Shown here one piece after another: positions 21,748 to 33,501 of a stretch of 64,000 nucleotides of DNA (positions are counted from its first letter, which is position 1; each line of letters opens with the position of its first letter). Below the pieces are notes generated by a model. The model did no database searches. It was not told the DNA's origin and saw only the letters and a program-made list of their open reading frames with translations. The position numbers and the translations under genes are program-made. The DNA is from Mesostigma viride (Eukaryota > Streptophyta > Mesostigmatophyceae > Mesostigmatales > Mesostigmataceae), in assembly GCA_009746045.1 (NCBI GenBank), contig RPFO01000256.1, positions 1,741,829 through 1,805,828 on the forward strand. The letters are read 5' to 3'.

Positions 21748-24483
21748 TAGTCAAGCTCAGGCTCTCCCGGCAGCTCTGTCACCCGCTCTGCCCCACTAGT
21801 ATGCACATCACGTGTGACGTGTGACAGTCTTTCGTTCTCCGGCGGTCGTACACAGGCGAATGGGCCACTGTTTGCGTTGATCGATGAGACCGTGTCCGGC
21901 GTCGCTACGCTGCTTGTACGCGTACGTGTATGGACTAGGTCATGCCGTCTCACTCGTACACCTGCTCGCACCGATTACTCGTCATCTCGCTCGTGCTAAT
22001 AATGAATCGGTCGACTCAAGATCACGGATCACGCACCAAGGGCTGGATGGCCCTTAGTTCCCCCCTCGGGACCCCTTTCTTAATTCCCCCTCATCGCCAT
22101 GTCTTCACCGCCATGCTGTTCACCTTAAATGCCCTGCCTAGTCTTGCAAGTCGTAGGTCACAAGCCTGAGGCCAGCCTCCACTTGGTGGCAACGGAGGTG
22201 CCGCCGCGCACTAGTCAATCCCGACGTGGCAGGGGTGCTGTTTGCCCAGGGGGCGAACCACACTGCTGGGAGGGGAGCAGGGGGGGGGATTTGAGAGGGT
22301 GCATGGGGATGCACTGGCAATTAACGCAGAAGTCGTAGTTACCAGGGGGAGGGGAGAGGAAGCCCAGCATGGCAAGCTTATACATGCACCATGGGAAATA
22401 AGGGGGGGCATAATAATCCATTACGCAAGTGTTTAATGGGAAATATAAATTGTAGGAACACGACTGCAGTACATTCCCAGCAATATGTGACTCAGCAAGA
22501 CAAAGACCGACCGCAACTCAGCATGGGAGTTTACAGTACATCGAAACACCAAGCATTATATCGTTCCTTTGGCAGCAATCCTCGTGCGGATGAGACAAGC
22601 GCAGTGAAAACGCAAACTAAGCATGGCCTGCAGAGTCCAGAGATCCATTCTTGGCGCTTCCATCCAACAACTGCCAGATGATCCACAACGTCCATACAGT
22701 GAGACTCTATCCCCATTCAAGCCGAGCCCCGTTTAAACCGACACACCCGAGCTCCCCACCCTCCCACACCCCCCGCCCACCTACCCTCACTTCTAGCACA
22801 CTTGGCAGCCCTGCGACCCTGGAAACCGCCCTGTACGCTCAAAAATATCCCATCGGCTTAAACGGGGTACGGCCCCCAGACCCAACCCCCCCACCCTCAA
22901 CCACGAACTTGTGCTCAGTCAGTCGTACTGACATTTTTCCCAAGTAGAGCAGACCTCAGGGATTCAGAATCCGTGCTGCTAGCTGAAATTAGCCCAACCA
23001 TGCTCTTGCACTGAATTTAGGGGTTAAGAGGTCACTTAAACGGAGATATATCTTAGTATACGTTTAGGTCACGCACGCCGCCTAGCCGAGCTCTGTATTC
23101 ATTCAAACGAAAAAGGGTTGATTGTCTCGGCTGTCTGATAGCGTGATCGCGCAGATAACCAAACGTGCAAAGCCAGACGAGATAGAATAGGCCACGCCCG
23201 TGTTGCCCGTACCCTCGGGTAAAGGCCGCTCCACCGCCGAAATACTGTGTAACCGACTTACACCGGCAAACAAAAGCTGTCTAAACGGTAGCACGTTGAG
23301 AACAAGCGGCTGATAGTTACCACGAATTGGCACGGAAATACCCTCAATTTGCTCCAAGTCTTCGCTTCGCGTCGCCCTCAGCCACACTAAATAGTTGAAA
23401 CTCGCGTCTGACAATCCTTATACCTCGTTACGATTCCATGCAAACAAGCTCAAAGCGTGCAGCCTTCCAGCGCGGAAGAGTCATTATGGCAAAGTGTTGA
23501 ATACCCCTTTTACCCTGCTAAAAGTGCGCAACGACGTGGGTTACACCGCAACAGTCTCGCAGGCGAATCCCAACCCTGCTAATCCCGACAGCTGCCCTAC
23601 AAAACCGCTGCGGAAACAAGCAGTTTAGCCTAGCGCTACGCAGCCCCAAACCCGTTCTTGGCGACCCAACGCAAATCAAACATCGCAGCCCGGCATTTCC
23701 GCGGGCCATAAAACACAGGATAGAAGCGCGCCGACGCAATCTCGAGTCGAGACCTGCGTGAATGCGCCAACCCCCGCGTGGTGGAGTTTGCGGCACGGCG
23801 CCCAGGCGCCCACGTGGTAATCAAAATTTTCATGGTTGCGGGAGGTTGCGTGCATTCTGAGGTCACGTGGCGACTGGCGGAAGCGGGGAGGATCCGTCGT
23901 CACTCATCATCAGACAGGATCCGTCGTCACTCATCCGACGGCCTTTCCCGCGAAGTCGTGCGCCGGACTCCAGTCCCCACTAGTCGGCCGCGCCGCGCCG
24001 GGACGGATGTGACAAGTCACAACCGAATCCTGTAAACCGGGAAGAGTACATAACAGGGAAGACGCGCTTTGGAGTTTGGACACGGTCCACGCCTTGGGCT
24101 GAAATCTCAACCTGCGCCTGAAGTCTAGGTTGGGTCCGACGGTCATGGAAAGGTTCGCGAATATGGGACTTGATGCAAAAAACAAGGAACGGGGAAAAAG
24201 AAGAATTGTTGTAACATTCTGAGCGACGTCGAAGCAACCAATACTCAATAACGCGTTTTTGAAAGCAGCCCTTATTATCAAATTTACTTTCCATTCACTT
24301 CTCCTCTTACCGCGGGGTTCTACGTAGGAATCCGACACACCGACGGGTAAAAGCGTTACCTGAGCTATGTTCGTACTACTAGAAGCACGTCCTGTGGTTC
24401 CAAGGGCAAATTTTGCGAGCTGAAACTCGGGGCAGCGCCAAACCAGGCTCTGGAATCACGAGTATTGAAGACCTGATGCAACA
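21748..24483. other. 2.7-kb stretch without a supported gene
   Basis: Only short ORFs occur. A direct repeat of AGGATCCGTCGTCACTCATC is present twice near 23889 and 23917. The stretch holds the upstream sequences of the flanking divergent genes (F-box/LRR on minus, reductase on plus), but no promoter element is clear enough to name. Confidence 0.4.
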
Positions 24484-25002
24484 ATGAAGACCTCGATTTA
24501 CATTGCTGAGAGTCTTGACGGTTTCATCGCTACACGGGACCACGGGACGAGCTGGTTGGACATCGTCAAATGCGAAGGCGAGGACTATGGGTATGCTGAC
24601 TTCATGTCCTCGGTGGACTGTCTCATTATTGGGAGGAACACATACGAGACGGTTCGTGGTTTTGAGGAATGGCCATATGAAGGCAAGAAAGTTCTCGTGC
24701 TGACCCACAGGCCATTGCTTCCGATCCGGGACGAGCTTCAGGTGTCGGGGCCTTTGAGGCCCATTCTTGAGAGTCTTGCTGGGAGCGGGGTCCGACGGGT
24801 TTATCTTGATGGGGGTGCCACCGTCCGCCAGGGGTTTGCCGAGGGGGTTGTCACGGACCTCACGGTTTCAATCATTCCAATCTTGCTGGGTGGGGGTATT
24901 CCTCTGTTTGGTGAAATCGGGCAAGAACGCCGATTACATAGTCTCGGTGCCAGGTCATTCAGCTCCGGTCTCGTGCAGGTGTCGTACGAAATCAAAGAAT
25001 GA
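24484..25002 (+). CDS. RibD C-terminal/dihydrofolate reductase-fold protein (YyaP/YwjB type)
   Basis: A single-exon protein of 172 residues has the RibD_C/DHFR-like fold, an NAD(P)H-dependent reductase type. It opens with SIYIAESLDGFIA (first strand with the DGxIA motif). A DCLIIGRNTYETVRGFEEWP segment follows, then KVLVLTHRP and RRVYLDGGATVRQGF (the glycine-rich nucleotide-binding loop). It ends with LTVSIIPILLGGGIPLF. Length and motif order are normal for small bacterial stand-alone members. No transit peptide is visible. Bacterial origin by transfer is an inference from the lack of introns and the bacterial-type sequence; the substrate is unknown. Confidence 0.88.
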   Translation: MKTSIYIAESLDGFIATRDHGTSWLDIVKCEGEDYGYADFMSSVDCLIIGRNTYETVRGFEEWPYEGKKVLVLTHRPLLPIRDELQVSGPLRPILESLAGSGVRRVYLDGGATVRQGFAEGVVTDLTVSIIPILLGGGIPLFGEIGQERRLHSLGARSFSSGLVQVSYEIKE

Positions 25003-25161
25003 AGCCCTACTAAAGGCCTACTGAGCCGCACGCTTAGACACCGGCAACACATTCTTGGATGTAGTGGCGGTCTGCCATCGATCGGCGGGGCAACTTCAAA
25101 CTGATACAACTTTAATGCTAGATGGGAGGTTTGACTAAGTATAGAGTGTTGGGTACTGACC

Positions 25162-25394
25162 GCGTTGGGTTGGTTGGGATACTACATGATGAGAAGAAGA
25201 TCTTAAGAGTAGTTCCCTAGCGTTGGGTTGGTTGGGATACTACATGATGAGAAGAAGATCTTAAGAGTAGTTCCCTAGCGTTGGGTTGGTTGGGATACTA
25301 CATGATTAGAAGAAGATCTTAAGAGTAGTTCCCTAGCGTTGGGTTGGTTGGGATACTACATGATGAGAAGAAGATCTTAAGAGTAGTTCCCTAG
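25162..25394 (+). repeat. 58-bp tandem repeat, four copies
   Basis: The unit starts GCGTTGGGTTGGTTGGGATA and recurs at 25162, 25220, 25278 and 25336 with only a single difference noticed. It lies about 160 bp after the reductase stop codon. Confidence 0.9.
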
Positions 25395-25953
25395 TATTTT
25401 CGCCCACTTTGAAATCACATTCTTAAGTTTCCACTCAACACGCTTAGAGCTTTCATTCAGCCTATTCTTTCGTGAGGCTGTCACCCTCATAATTGTATTA
25501 TACTGACCAAGGTGAGGGCCCATGGGGGGACTGGCTGGTTTGTTTCAACGTGTTTTGCTGGGTTAGACAACCAACCTCTTGTCACCCCATACTGCATCAT
25601 ACGGTTGCCTCTATGATAAGGATGGTCCTGCTGGACAAGAAAACTTTCCAGAAACCATGGAATGTGGTCAACCTTTTTTTTTAAATCCAACCCGAAAAGG
25701 GGTTGCCGCGCGAAGACGTAGGTATTGGTACTTCTGCATGCGCCCCTTTTTGAGGCCTGTTTAACCCGTGTTTTTTTACAACACGATACATCGTGTTGTA
25801 GGGTTAGAACGCGATGTATCGCGTTGTAATCTGACACGTGGCAAGCCTATTAAACATGCGATTTTTGGTCTGAAACTTTCAACACAGGTCAGAAACATAT
25901 CATAGAATTCAAGAAAAAATCCTGGTAGTTTTGGTATTTTTTTTGTGACAGCT
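25395..25953. other. Spacer with no recognised gene
   Basis: The only notable item is an inverted motif of AACACGATACATCGTGTT type near 25781-25798, repeated in altered form (CGCGATGTATCGCGTTG) at about 25812. Confidence 0.45.
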
Positions 25954-25965
25954 GCAAACAAATAT

Positions 25966-26216
25966 TAAATTAAATTAAATTAAATTATAACATGCCTCCG
26001 TGGGGAGGTCATGTAGCACATATTCCATGATGGATGGGGTGGAGGAAGCCGCGTGATCGAACTATACTAACGCTAGGCTATCTAGAAAATCCTAACTACA
26101 CTACTCATCAAAACGCCTCCTCCGCTTGGGGGGAGGTGGCTTGCCCACAGGGTCGGGCGTGTGCGCCTTGACAATCTTCTGCCACCGCGTCTTGTCCTGC
26201 ATGACAGTCCAAAGAC
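25966..26216 (-). mobile_element. LINE-3, 251-bp 3' end
   Basis: The insertion has 12-bp duplications GCAAACAAATAT at 25954-25965 and 26217-26228. It carries an (AAATT)n-type tail, a stem-loop at 25991-26013 with loop CCAC, and the ORF2 end KAHTPDPVGKPPPPKRRRRF before a stop. Confidence 0.9.
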
Positions 26217-26344
26217 GCAAACAAATATGTACCACTGAAATCAGGCATTTTCGCGGGACAAAGGTAAGACGACGGCGATGGCGGCAGGTAGATCTCGCAA
26301 GCTTTCGCGCGAATTTCAGTGGCTGTTGGGTGGCACGACATTAA

Positions 26345-26630
26345 TAAATAAATAAATTAATTAATTAGACTCGTGCTCCCGTTGGGGAGTCACGGAGCAT
26401 TAACCCCGATGGATGGATGGATGGGTGCAAACAGTCCTACCGGTCTAATCTATCTACATCAGCTACCTACAACATCTATCTAAAGCCATCAACATCAACG
26501 CTACCCTAGGGGAGCTGTCTGGCGTGCCTCCCGCGGGTTTGCACACGCGGGCGCTTCCCCACGGGGGGGGGCTCGTTGTCCTCTATGACCTGGGCCCACT
26601 TGGCCTTGTCCATCATCTTCTTCGACCTAC
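26345..26630 (-). mobile_element. LINE-2, 3' end fragment
   Basis: It has a tail of TTAA units, a stem-loop at 26372-26394, the GGATGGATGGATGGGTGCAA tract, and the coding end (PPVGK-type) matching 28054-28350. Homology breaks near 26630. Confidence 0.8.
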
Positions 26631-26769
26631 CTTCAGCTCCGGTAGCGCGCAGGGGGGAAGCCGGTATACTGGAGGGGGGCGGTCATCCACGTTGACCACA
26701 AGCCCTGGCAGGCCCCTCCTGCCACTCCAGGCTAGGGAATATACCCGGTAGTGTAGATTAGATAGGCTT

Positions 26770-26960
26770 AGCCTTGCAAGTCGCCCACGCGCATGTGCGC
26801 CCATAATGGCCCCCATGGATGATGCTTTCACTATTTAGCCGCGCCCAGCCTACAATGGGACCTCCCATGGATGATGCATTAAGAATTTAGCCATGCGATG
26901 CCTATGCAGGGAGTTACTCTCTGCTGAGATGCCATGTGTACACCAGCTATAGCCTAGCCA
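26770..26960 (+). mobile_element. SINE-A related fragment
   Basis: Sequence around 26855-26940 (CCCATGGATGATGCATTAAG and ACTCTCTGCTGAGATGCCAT) matches the 5' and middle parts of the SINE-A copies at 2942 and 17659. The 3' stem-loop is missing. Confidence 0.55.
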
Positions 26961-26989
26961 CATACCCTCCACCCCATATGTCATGCAGG

Positions 26990-28043
26990 CCTTCTAGGCC
27001 CTCTCCTCAAGCCCCCCCTGGGTGCCTGTGCCGAATCTCCGTTTCCGCTCCGCCATGCCAGAAGTGGTTGGCAACCTGCACCCCTGGTTCCCTACCCACG
27101 ATGCCCGGGCAAATCGCTTGCGCGCCTGAATCATTACGTATTCGACGTACCACAAATGAACAGGTAGGGCGACAGCACGCAGCCCTGCCACACACCCTTC
27201 TGTAAAGGGCATGGTGGCGTGGTCCCGTAAGAAGTGCGCACCGAAGTGGTGGACCCTTCATACAGGTTGCGGATGACAGCAATTAGGGGGCGGGGGATCC
27301 GGAACAGCTCGAGGATGTCCCATAGCGCAGGCCAGAAAACCGAATCGAAGGCTTTGATGAAGTCCACCAGCACAAGGTGCAAAGGGGACTCACCAGGCTG
27401 AAGGCGTTGCAGTTCCTCCACCAGTCGGCGAGTAGCGAAGAGCGCCTGTACTGTGTTGCGACCTGAACGGAAGCCGTGCTGAGTCTCGCTGAGGTGACCG
27501 TCCAGGGCCGTGCGCAGGCGGTTCAGGATGAGCCGCATAAGAAGCTTCAGGGGGGCACTTTGGATGCACACACCTCTGTAGTTGCCGGGGTCGGCTGGCG
27601 ACCCCTTGTTCTTGTACAGCATCGTGCGAAAACAGTGTTGCCAGGCCGCTGGAGGCGGTTGCGACGACAGCAGAAGGCGGTTGCAGATATCCCAGAAGAG
27701 CAGCATAACACCGGTGTCCTCAAATTCGGCTGCAAGTCTTCACAACTGCGGCAGGAATCTCGTCGGAGCCGGTGGCTGCGTCATAACGCAGACGCTGGAC
27801 CGCCTCCGTGACCTCGCGAGAGGTGAAAGGAGGCATGTCTGACGGGTCGCCAAGTGCATGCATGGGCCGATCAGCGGGGGGACTAGGTAGTCCGCCGCTG
27901 ACCTAGGCGGGGCCGGGGGCCCAGCGGGGCCGGCCAGGGCAGCCGGGCGGGCGGCGGCGGCTGGGAGCAGGGGCGGGGGCGGCGCAGCTGTCCCCACGAC
28001 CTCGGCCCAGGTACGAAGCCGCTTGGCTGGGGCGCCAGGAACG
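26990..28043 (-). mobile_element. LINE-2 reverse-transcriptase fragment (copy Z)
   Basis: The minus strand encodes the N-terminal half of a reverse transcriptase: FTSREVTEAVQRLRYDAATG, NYRGVCIQSAPLKLLMRLIL, TQHGFRSGRNTVQALF, VLVDFIKAFDSVFWP, IRNLYEGSTTSVRTSYG and GVWQGCVLSPYLF. The longest uninterrupted part is 27134-27706. A stop and frame changes occur near 27730 and after 27134. The YADD motif is not present, so the fragment ends before the catalytic centre. Confidence 0.85.
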
Positions 28044-28053
28044 TCGTGGCGTA

Positions 28054-29020
28054 TTAATTAATTAATTAATTAGACTCGTGCTCCCGTTGGGGAGTCACGG
28101 AGCATTAACCCCGATGGATGGATGGATGGGTGCAAACAGTCCTACCGGTCTAATCTATCTACATTGGCTACCTACAACATCTATCTAACAGCATTCTAAC
28201 TACAACATCTATCTAGGCAGCCGCACGCTGCCCTAGGGGAGCTATCTGGCGTGCCTCCCACGGGATTGCACACGCGGGCGCTTCCCCACTGGGGGGGGCT
28301 CGTTGTCCTCTATGACCTGGGCCCACTTGGCCTTGTCCATCATCTTCTTCCAAATTACGGAGAGGCCTAGGCCCCCCATGTCCTCTACTAGCTGTTCTTT
28401 GAAGGTGCGGGCCTTGCGGTGTCTAACATCACTGGCCGGGCCCCGCCCACGTCAGGAGGTGCCGGCCAGGCTGGGCTGGTCGCAGTCCTGCGGGGGGGCC
28501 ACGTGAGGTGTCTACCTGGTTGGTGCGAGCTAGGTGCCCTACTAGCTGCAGGCGTCGTTGCTTAATGGTGCTGGTGATATAGGGCATGGGAGTGCCTGAT
28601 CAGAATATAGGGCATGCCCTGGTACAGGTCCTCATTGCGGACATGAGCAGCATATCCTACTCTGAAAATGGATCGCAGCATGCTGGTGACCGCGCCGTCC
28701 AGCTTGCGGGCCAGGTCGGCGGTGAGGGTCCACGTCTCGGCTCCATACGTGAGAACAGGAAGGACGAGGACCTTGAACAGGTCCTGTTTCTCGATCTTGC
28801 CCAGGGGCTTGCGCCACAGGGCCCGGTACTGGCGTAAAGCGTGCCAGGCGAGGGAGATGCGATGGTCCACATCAACCTCGCAGCTGGGGAGCAGGCTGCC
28901 CAGCAGCTTAACGCGGTCCCGATACAGGACTCGAGAGCCGTCTAGGAGATAGAGGGGCGTCGGTGAGTTGGTGAGCCCAACCGCCAGGGCCTCTGTCTTC
29001 TTGCTGACCTCAAGCCCCAC
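28054..29020 (-). mobile_element. LINE-2 copy Y, 967-bp 5'-truncated insertion
   Basis: It lies between 10-bp duplications TCGTGGCGTA at 28044-28053 and 29021-29030. It encodes GLEVSKKTEALAVGLTNSPT, KLLGSLLPSCEVDVDHRISL, LTYGAETWTLTADLARKLDG and NEDLYQGMPYI, then a broken segment and the end KWAQVIEDNEPPPVGKRPRV. It has a stem-loop at 28077-28099 and a (TTAA)n tail. Confidence 0.88.
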
Positions 29021-29030
29021 TCGTGGCGTA

Positions 29031-29165
29031 TTAATTAATTAATTAGACTCGTGCTCCCGTTGGGGAGTCACGGAGCATTAACCCGGATGGATGGATGGGT
29101 ACACGCAATCCTACCGGTCTAAGCTATCTACAAAAACAATCCTACTCTATATCTACTCCTCGTCT
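29031..29165 (-). mobile_element. LINE-2 copy X, short 3' end next to copy Y
   Basis: A (TTAA)n tail and stem-loop (29050-29072) of the LINE-2 type start immediately after copy Y's right-hand target duplication, in the same orientation. The 5' limit is uncertain. Confidence 0.7.
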
Positions 29166-30037
29166 CCTTGATAGTTGTAGAGGCCGGTGTGCACTTGAAG
29201 TAAAAAATAGCAAAAATGCCGTAGTCATTCATTGACAATCATACTTGAGAGCCTACAAAATAAACCTACCTGACATAGCACCTTACACTCCAAGCTGCTT
29301 GTTCTTCTGCATCAGGTGCCCCTGAAAGCAATTTAATTGCTTCCATGGCAATCCGCCATGAGAAGGGTATGCCAAGAGCAACAGCCTCATGCTGATCGAG
29401 CACCGGACCTCAACGGATAGCCTAAACAGTAAAACACAGGGGTATGCGTTGTCGTTTCTGATGCATTTATGCACTACACGCACTGTCGCGTACTCATGTA
29501 CACTTTCAGTATGGAACATTGCCAGTCCCCACACCAGAAGTCAACAGCCGAGAAAAAGCCACATCCCCACTGACAGCTGGTCCCTGCGGGATGGAGGCAG
29601 ATGGTGGGAGGTTGTCTTGCCACTCATGCATCTATAAATATACAAACAGCAGCGAGATCTTGATATGCATATGCACCTAAGCGACGATAAATCCCTACAC
29701 CCAGAACAGCTGGCTGTCTCTGGCAGCTACTCTTTAAAGTGGGGGCATGGCTGCACATAAGCAAGATCCCAGGCGTAGGACTGTAACATGGCTGTGCGGC
29801 ATGGCTGTTCATCCGTTTATACCATAGGACCTGCATGCTGCAGTCCTGGTCCTCATCCTTCAGCATAAATGTGATGACCGGTGGCTCAAGGTGCAAACAT
29901 CACTCCGCACAACACAAGCTAGGCAAAACGGAAAACGCATCAGGGCAGCCCCCCTGACCCCAAAAAACGTGGTGAGGCAACCCTCCAATAAGAGACATGA
30001 TCACTCTAGAGAGATGGTCACTCCAAAGATCACTCTG
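29166..30037. other. Stretch without a supported gene
   Basis: Only short ORFs occur. It lies downstream of thioredoxin z and probably contains its 3' UTR. Confidence 0.4.
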
Positions 30038-30819
30038 TTAGAGTTCCTTGTCGATGATTTCACGGATCGTTTCCCGTGGCAGCAAGCCCTCCGTCCGCAG
30101 GGCCGGTTTGCTCTTGTCCGTGCCCACGAAGACGAGGGTCGGCAGCCCGCGGATCTCGAGCATGCTGGCTAGGTCCGTCTCCTCGTCCGTATCCACCTTG
30201 ACGAAACGGACCTTGCCCTGCATCTCCTCAGCGAGCTTTTCCAACTCGGTGGCGAGCATCAGGCACGGGCCGCACCTGGCATGAGATAAAAAGGAGCGAG
30301 GCCCACACGGAATAAGCCGGATTCATGAATACTTTGGATGACGGGTCCGCAGCAAACAGAAAAGAACATTAACATTTCGCAATTAAACCCGGAAAGGAAG
30401 GAAGCGGCAATACGTGAAGCAATTTATGATAGGCTGCATGGGACAATTTAGTCCTCTGATCGTGTAGGGATAGCTGGCACGCTTTCATACCACGTAGCAT
30501 AGAAGTCGACCACAAGGGGCTTGTCCCTTCCTTGGATCGCCTCTTCCAGCTGCTGCGCATTCAGCTTCTCAACCATGCCTGCAACGGCACCGCTCCACCT
30601 GACTCTGCCTCGCGAGGCAGTGGCACGTACTTTCTGGGCGGACACCCCCCCTTGCAACGCACCAGAGCCCAAAAACGCCGGTTGGGGAACAAATGGCGCT
30701 GCCCTCGCGAGGCGAGGCACGGGACTAGAATGGGTAGCTAGGCGGCATCCCACAACCGCGGTGGACAGGACTACAGATGCAGATGCGACGGAAAGAGCAG
30801 CCATTGTCAAGACTTCCAA
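30038..30819 (-). CDS. CITRX: Plastid thioredoxin z (CITRX-like), two exons
   Basis: Thioredoxin z is a chloroplast thioredoxin of the transcriptionally active chromosome, needed for plastid-encoded polymerase function in plants. Exons are 30491-30819 and 30038-30275 (minus strand), giving 188 residues. The intron donor is GTATGA and the acceptor GCCAG, and it splits the tryptophan codon of the active site: exon 1 ends VVDFYAT plus TG and exon 2 supplies G, restoring WCGPC. Diagnostic features of this subfamily are the LVVDFYATW stretch, VKVDTDEETDLASMLEIRGL, PTLVFVGTDKSKPALRTEGL and an IIDKEL end (plant form IIDNEM). The first 75 residues are Ala/Ser/Arg-rich and look like a transit peptide. 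The start at 30819 could instead be the ATG at 30804. Confidence 0.92.
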
Positions 30820-31314
30820 GAATTACGTGCTGGGCGAGGCTAAATTGCGGGCAGGAACCGAGGGCACGCCACGCAATTTACACTGAAAGCGGGCGTCAAC
30901 GTTTGTGGCCTCGTGGGTCGGTGCGCGCGAGGCGGCAACCGAAGGGCGAAGTGCCGGCGAGCTAGACGGTGACGGAGGGGACAAATATCTGATCGGTGAT
31001 GATGAAAAGGCACTGGTAACGGCCCGTGCAGAAGTAGAATTAGCTGCTTGTACGAAGTCGGCAGGATATTTCATATTTCAATTCCGTCCCTGTACGGAAA
31101 GCTGATTCGTCAGGATCCGTTTGGTGGTAATACGGTAAATTCTGTAAATTCAATATGTAGTCCATCCCGAGAAGCGCCAGCTGTGAGCTGAGCAGATCAC
31201 AGCTCCCGCGTGACAGCTGACAGTCAGGACGGCTGGGTTGCAAAACTTCGGTATGACGTAACTAATACCCCAGTCCCCAACTAGGTACATATTCGATCAA
31301 TTCAATCTCAATTA
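30820..31314. other. Spacer upstream of thioredoxin z
   Basis: It is the likely promoter region of the thioredoxin gene. No specific element is evident. Confidence 0.4.
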
Positions 31315-33501
31315 TCAACTATATTAAAAACCATCGGGCATCCTGTGGCGGATCTCCGTACTTTTCCGGTCTTTTTCAGGGGTCCTCGTGGTCGACGCCT
31401 GTCCTTAGCGCCGTTTCCCGTTGGGCGCAAGTCGACGGAATTTGGAGCTCGTACAGACTTCGGTGCGTGGTTGGACCGAAGACGCTGTATCTCGGGCATC
31501 GGACGGAGTGCTTTGGTGCAGTGGGATACGATTGGCGTTGACTCGCTGGCATCTTTAATTGCTTTAAAGTCGTCTCGCGACATTTTGACGTTAGCGACTT
31601 GATCCAGTTCGACTGGCGAGTAGTTGGTCGAACTTTCGCGACTAGCCACCTGTCGGCTCACCGAAACTGGGTCGCCTACTAGAGTGACGGTCAGCTTGAC
31701 GGCTTTCGCCTTTTTGCCGTTGCTCTCGCCGTGCTCGACTTATATAGTAGTGCACTCTGTCTCGACCCAATTTCGGTCAGCCAACCTACGACGACGACGA
31801 CGGCGGGTCTTCGTACCTTTCCGGTCTTTTTCAGGGGTCCTCGTGGTCGACGCCTGTCCTTCGCGCCACGCCTTTTCGCAGGGGGGCGGGGCCGGGCGCA
31901 TCATGGCCGGCTGAGGGGGAGGGCGGGGGGGAGGGGGGGGGGAAACCTCTGGGTGGGTGGGTGGGCGGGGGGGGCGGGGGATCCCGCAGACTCTGGCGTC
32001 TCGCTGAGAAGGGCGGGGGGCCTTGCGACCTCGCCGTCTCAGTCACGGCTCAGGCGGGGAGGCATCCTGTGGCGGATCTTCGTACTTTTCCCGGGCCGGT
32101 CGGCGGGGGGGCGCATCATGGCTGAGGGGGGGGGGGGCAGGGGGGGGGCGGGAAACTCCGGGTGGGTGGAGGGGCGCGGGGGCCGGGGGAGCGGAGAGAT
32201 CCCGCAGACTCTGGCGTCTCGCTGAGGAGGGCGGGGGGCCTTGCGACCTCACCTGGGGCGGGGCGCCGTCTCACTGTGACCTCGCCGTCTCACTCAGGCA
32301 GGGTACATCTTCGTATTTTTCCCGGGCCGGTCGGCGCGGGGGCGTATCATGGCTGAGGGGGGGGGGACGACATTTTGACATTAGCGAGTCGATCGAGCTT
32401 GACTGGCGGGTAGTTGGTCGATCTTTTGCGACTTGCCACCTGTCGGATCACTGGAATCGGGTCGCCTTCTATAGTGACGGTAGGATAATTTGACGGATTT
32501 CGTATTTTCGGGGGGGGAGAGGGGGGGAGGAACTCCGGGTGGGTGGGGGGGTGCGGGGGTGGGGGTGCGGGGGACGGATCCGCCAGTGCATCGTGGCCGG
32601 CCCTCGCTGAGGGGGGGGGAGAGGGGGGGGGGGAGCTCCGGGTGGGTGGGGCGGTGGGGGGTGGGGGGTGGGGGGTGGGGGGTGACGGATCCGCCGGTGC
32701 ATCAATATGGGGTGGGGGGGACCGACCTCCGGGTGGGTGGGGGGGCGCGGGGGGCGGGGGATTCCGCTGTTATCCGCGTACTATGACGTCTCGCTGAGGG
32801 GGGAGGGGGGTTGCGACCTCGCCTAGGGCGGGGCGTCTTACTAAGCGGCAACGAATGGCCCTCCGGGTAGGTGGGAACTGGGAATGAGGGCGGACCGACT
32901 GCGGTGTTTCAGGCCCGCACAGCGTGTCGTTATTTGTCTCCCAACTTTTTCCTTTTTTCAGCCCTCCGTACTTTTCCGGTCTTTTTCAGGGGTCCTCGTG
33001 GTCGACGTCTGTCCTTAGCGCCGTTTCCCGTTGGGCAAAAGTGGACCGACTTTGGAGATCGTACAGGCCTTCGTGCCATGGACTGAAGACGCCGTATATT
33101 TGCTGGCGGACGGAGTGAGTTGGTAAGGTGGGATACTATTGGCGTTCACTCGCAGGCATCTTTAATGGCTTTAAAGTGGTCTCGCGACATTTTGACGTTA
33201 GCGAGTCGATCGAGCTTGACTGGCGCGTAGTTGGTCGAAGTTTTGCGACTTGCCACCTGTCGACTCATCGAAACTGGGTCGCCTACTAGAATGACGGTCG
33301 GCTTGACGGCTTTCGTCTTTTCGCCATACTTTATTTTAGTTTGGTTGAGTTGAATCCTTCGCGTTTCCCCTCTCACCTCTTTGGTCCATAATTGGCTAAT
33401 AAAATATACCCATTTCCCCGAAAAAAAATCCTTCGCGTTCGGCTTTAGTTGCGGGATACTATTGGGATTCACTCGCTGGCATCTTTAGTGGCTTTTTTAT
33501 A
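31315..33501. repeat. 2.19-kb tandem unit, first copy, with an internal diverged partial copy
   Basis: It starts TCAACTATATTAAAAACCAT and repeats at 33502. The body has long G-runs on the plus strand. Words such as TTTTCCGGTCTTTTTCAGGG recur within it (about 31360, 31815 and 32975). The last part (32962-33490) is a diverged copy of the first 350 bp. The minus strand holds an open frame (31308-31661 and upstream) encoding VASRESSTNYSPVELDQVAN followed by VKMSRDDFKAIKDASE. Two diverged copies (about 32385-32480 and 33147-33320) keep the same frame with substitutions and no indels. The element class is unknown. Confidence 0.8.

Noticed and set aside
22651-22947. Pro/Ser-rich frame before the reductase
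   Set aside because: Low-complexity, no domain, no splice or repeat support.
25162-25394. CRISPR array
   Set aside because: The 58-bp units are contiguous with no spacers, and the DNA is eukaryotic.
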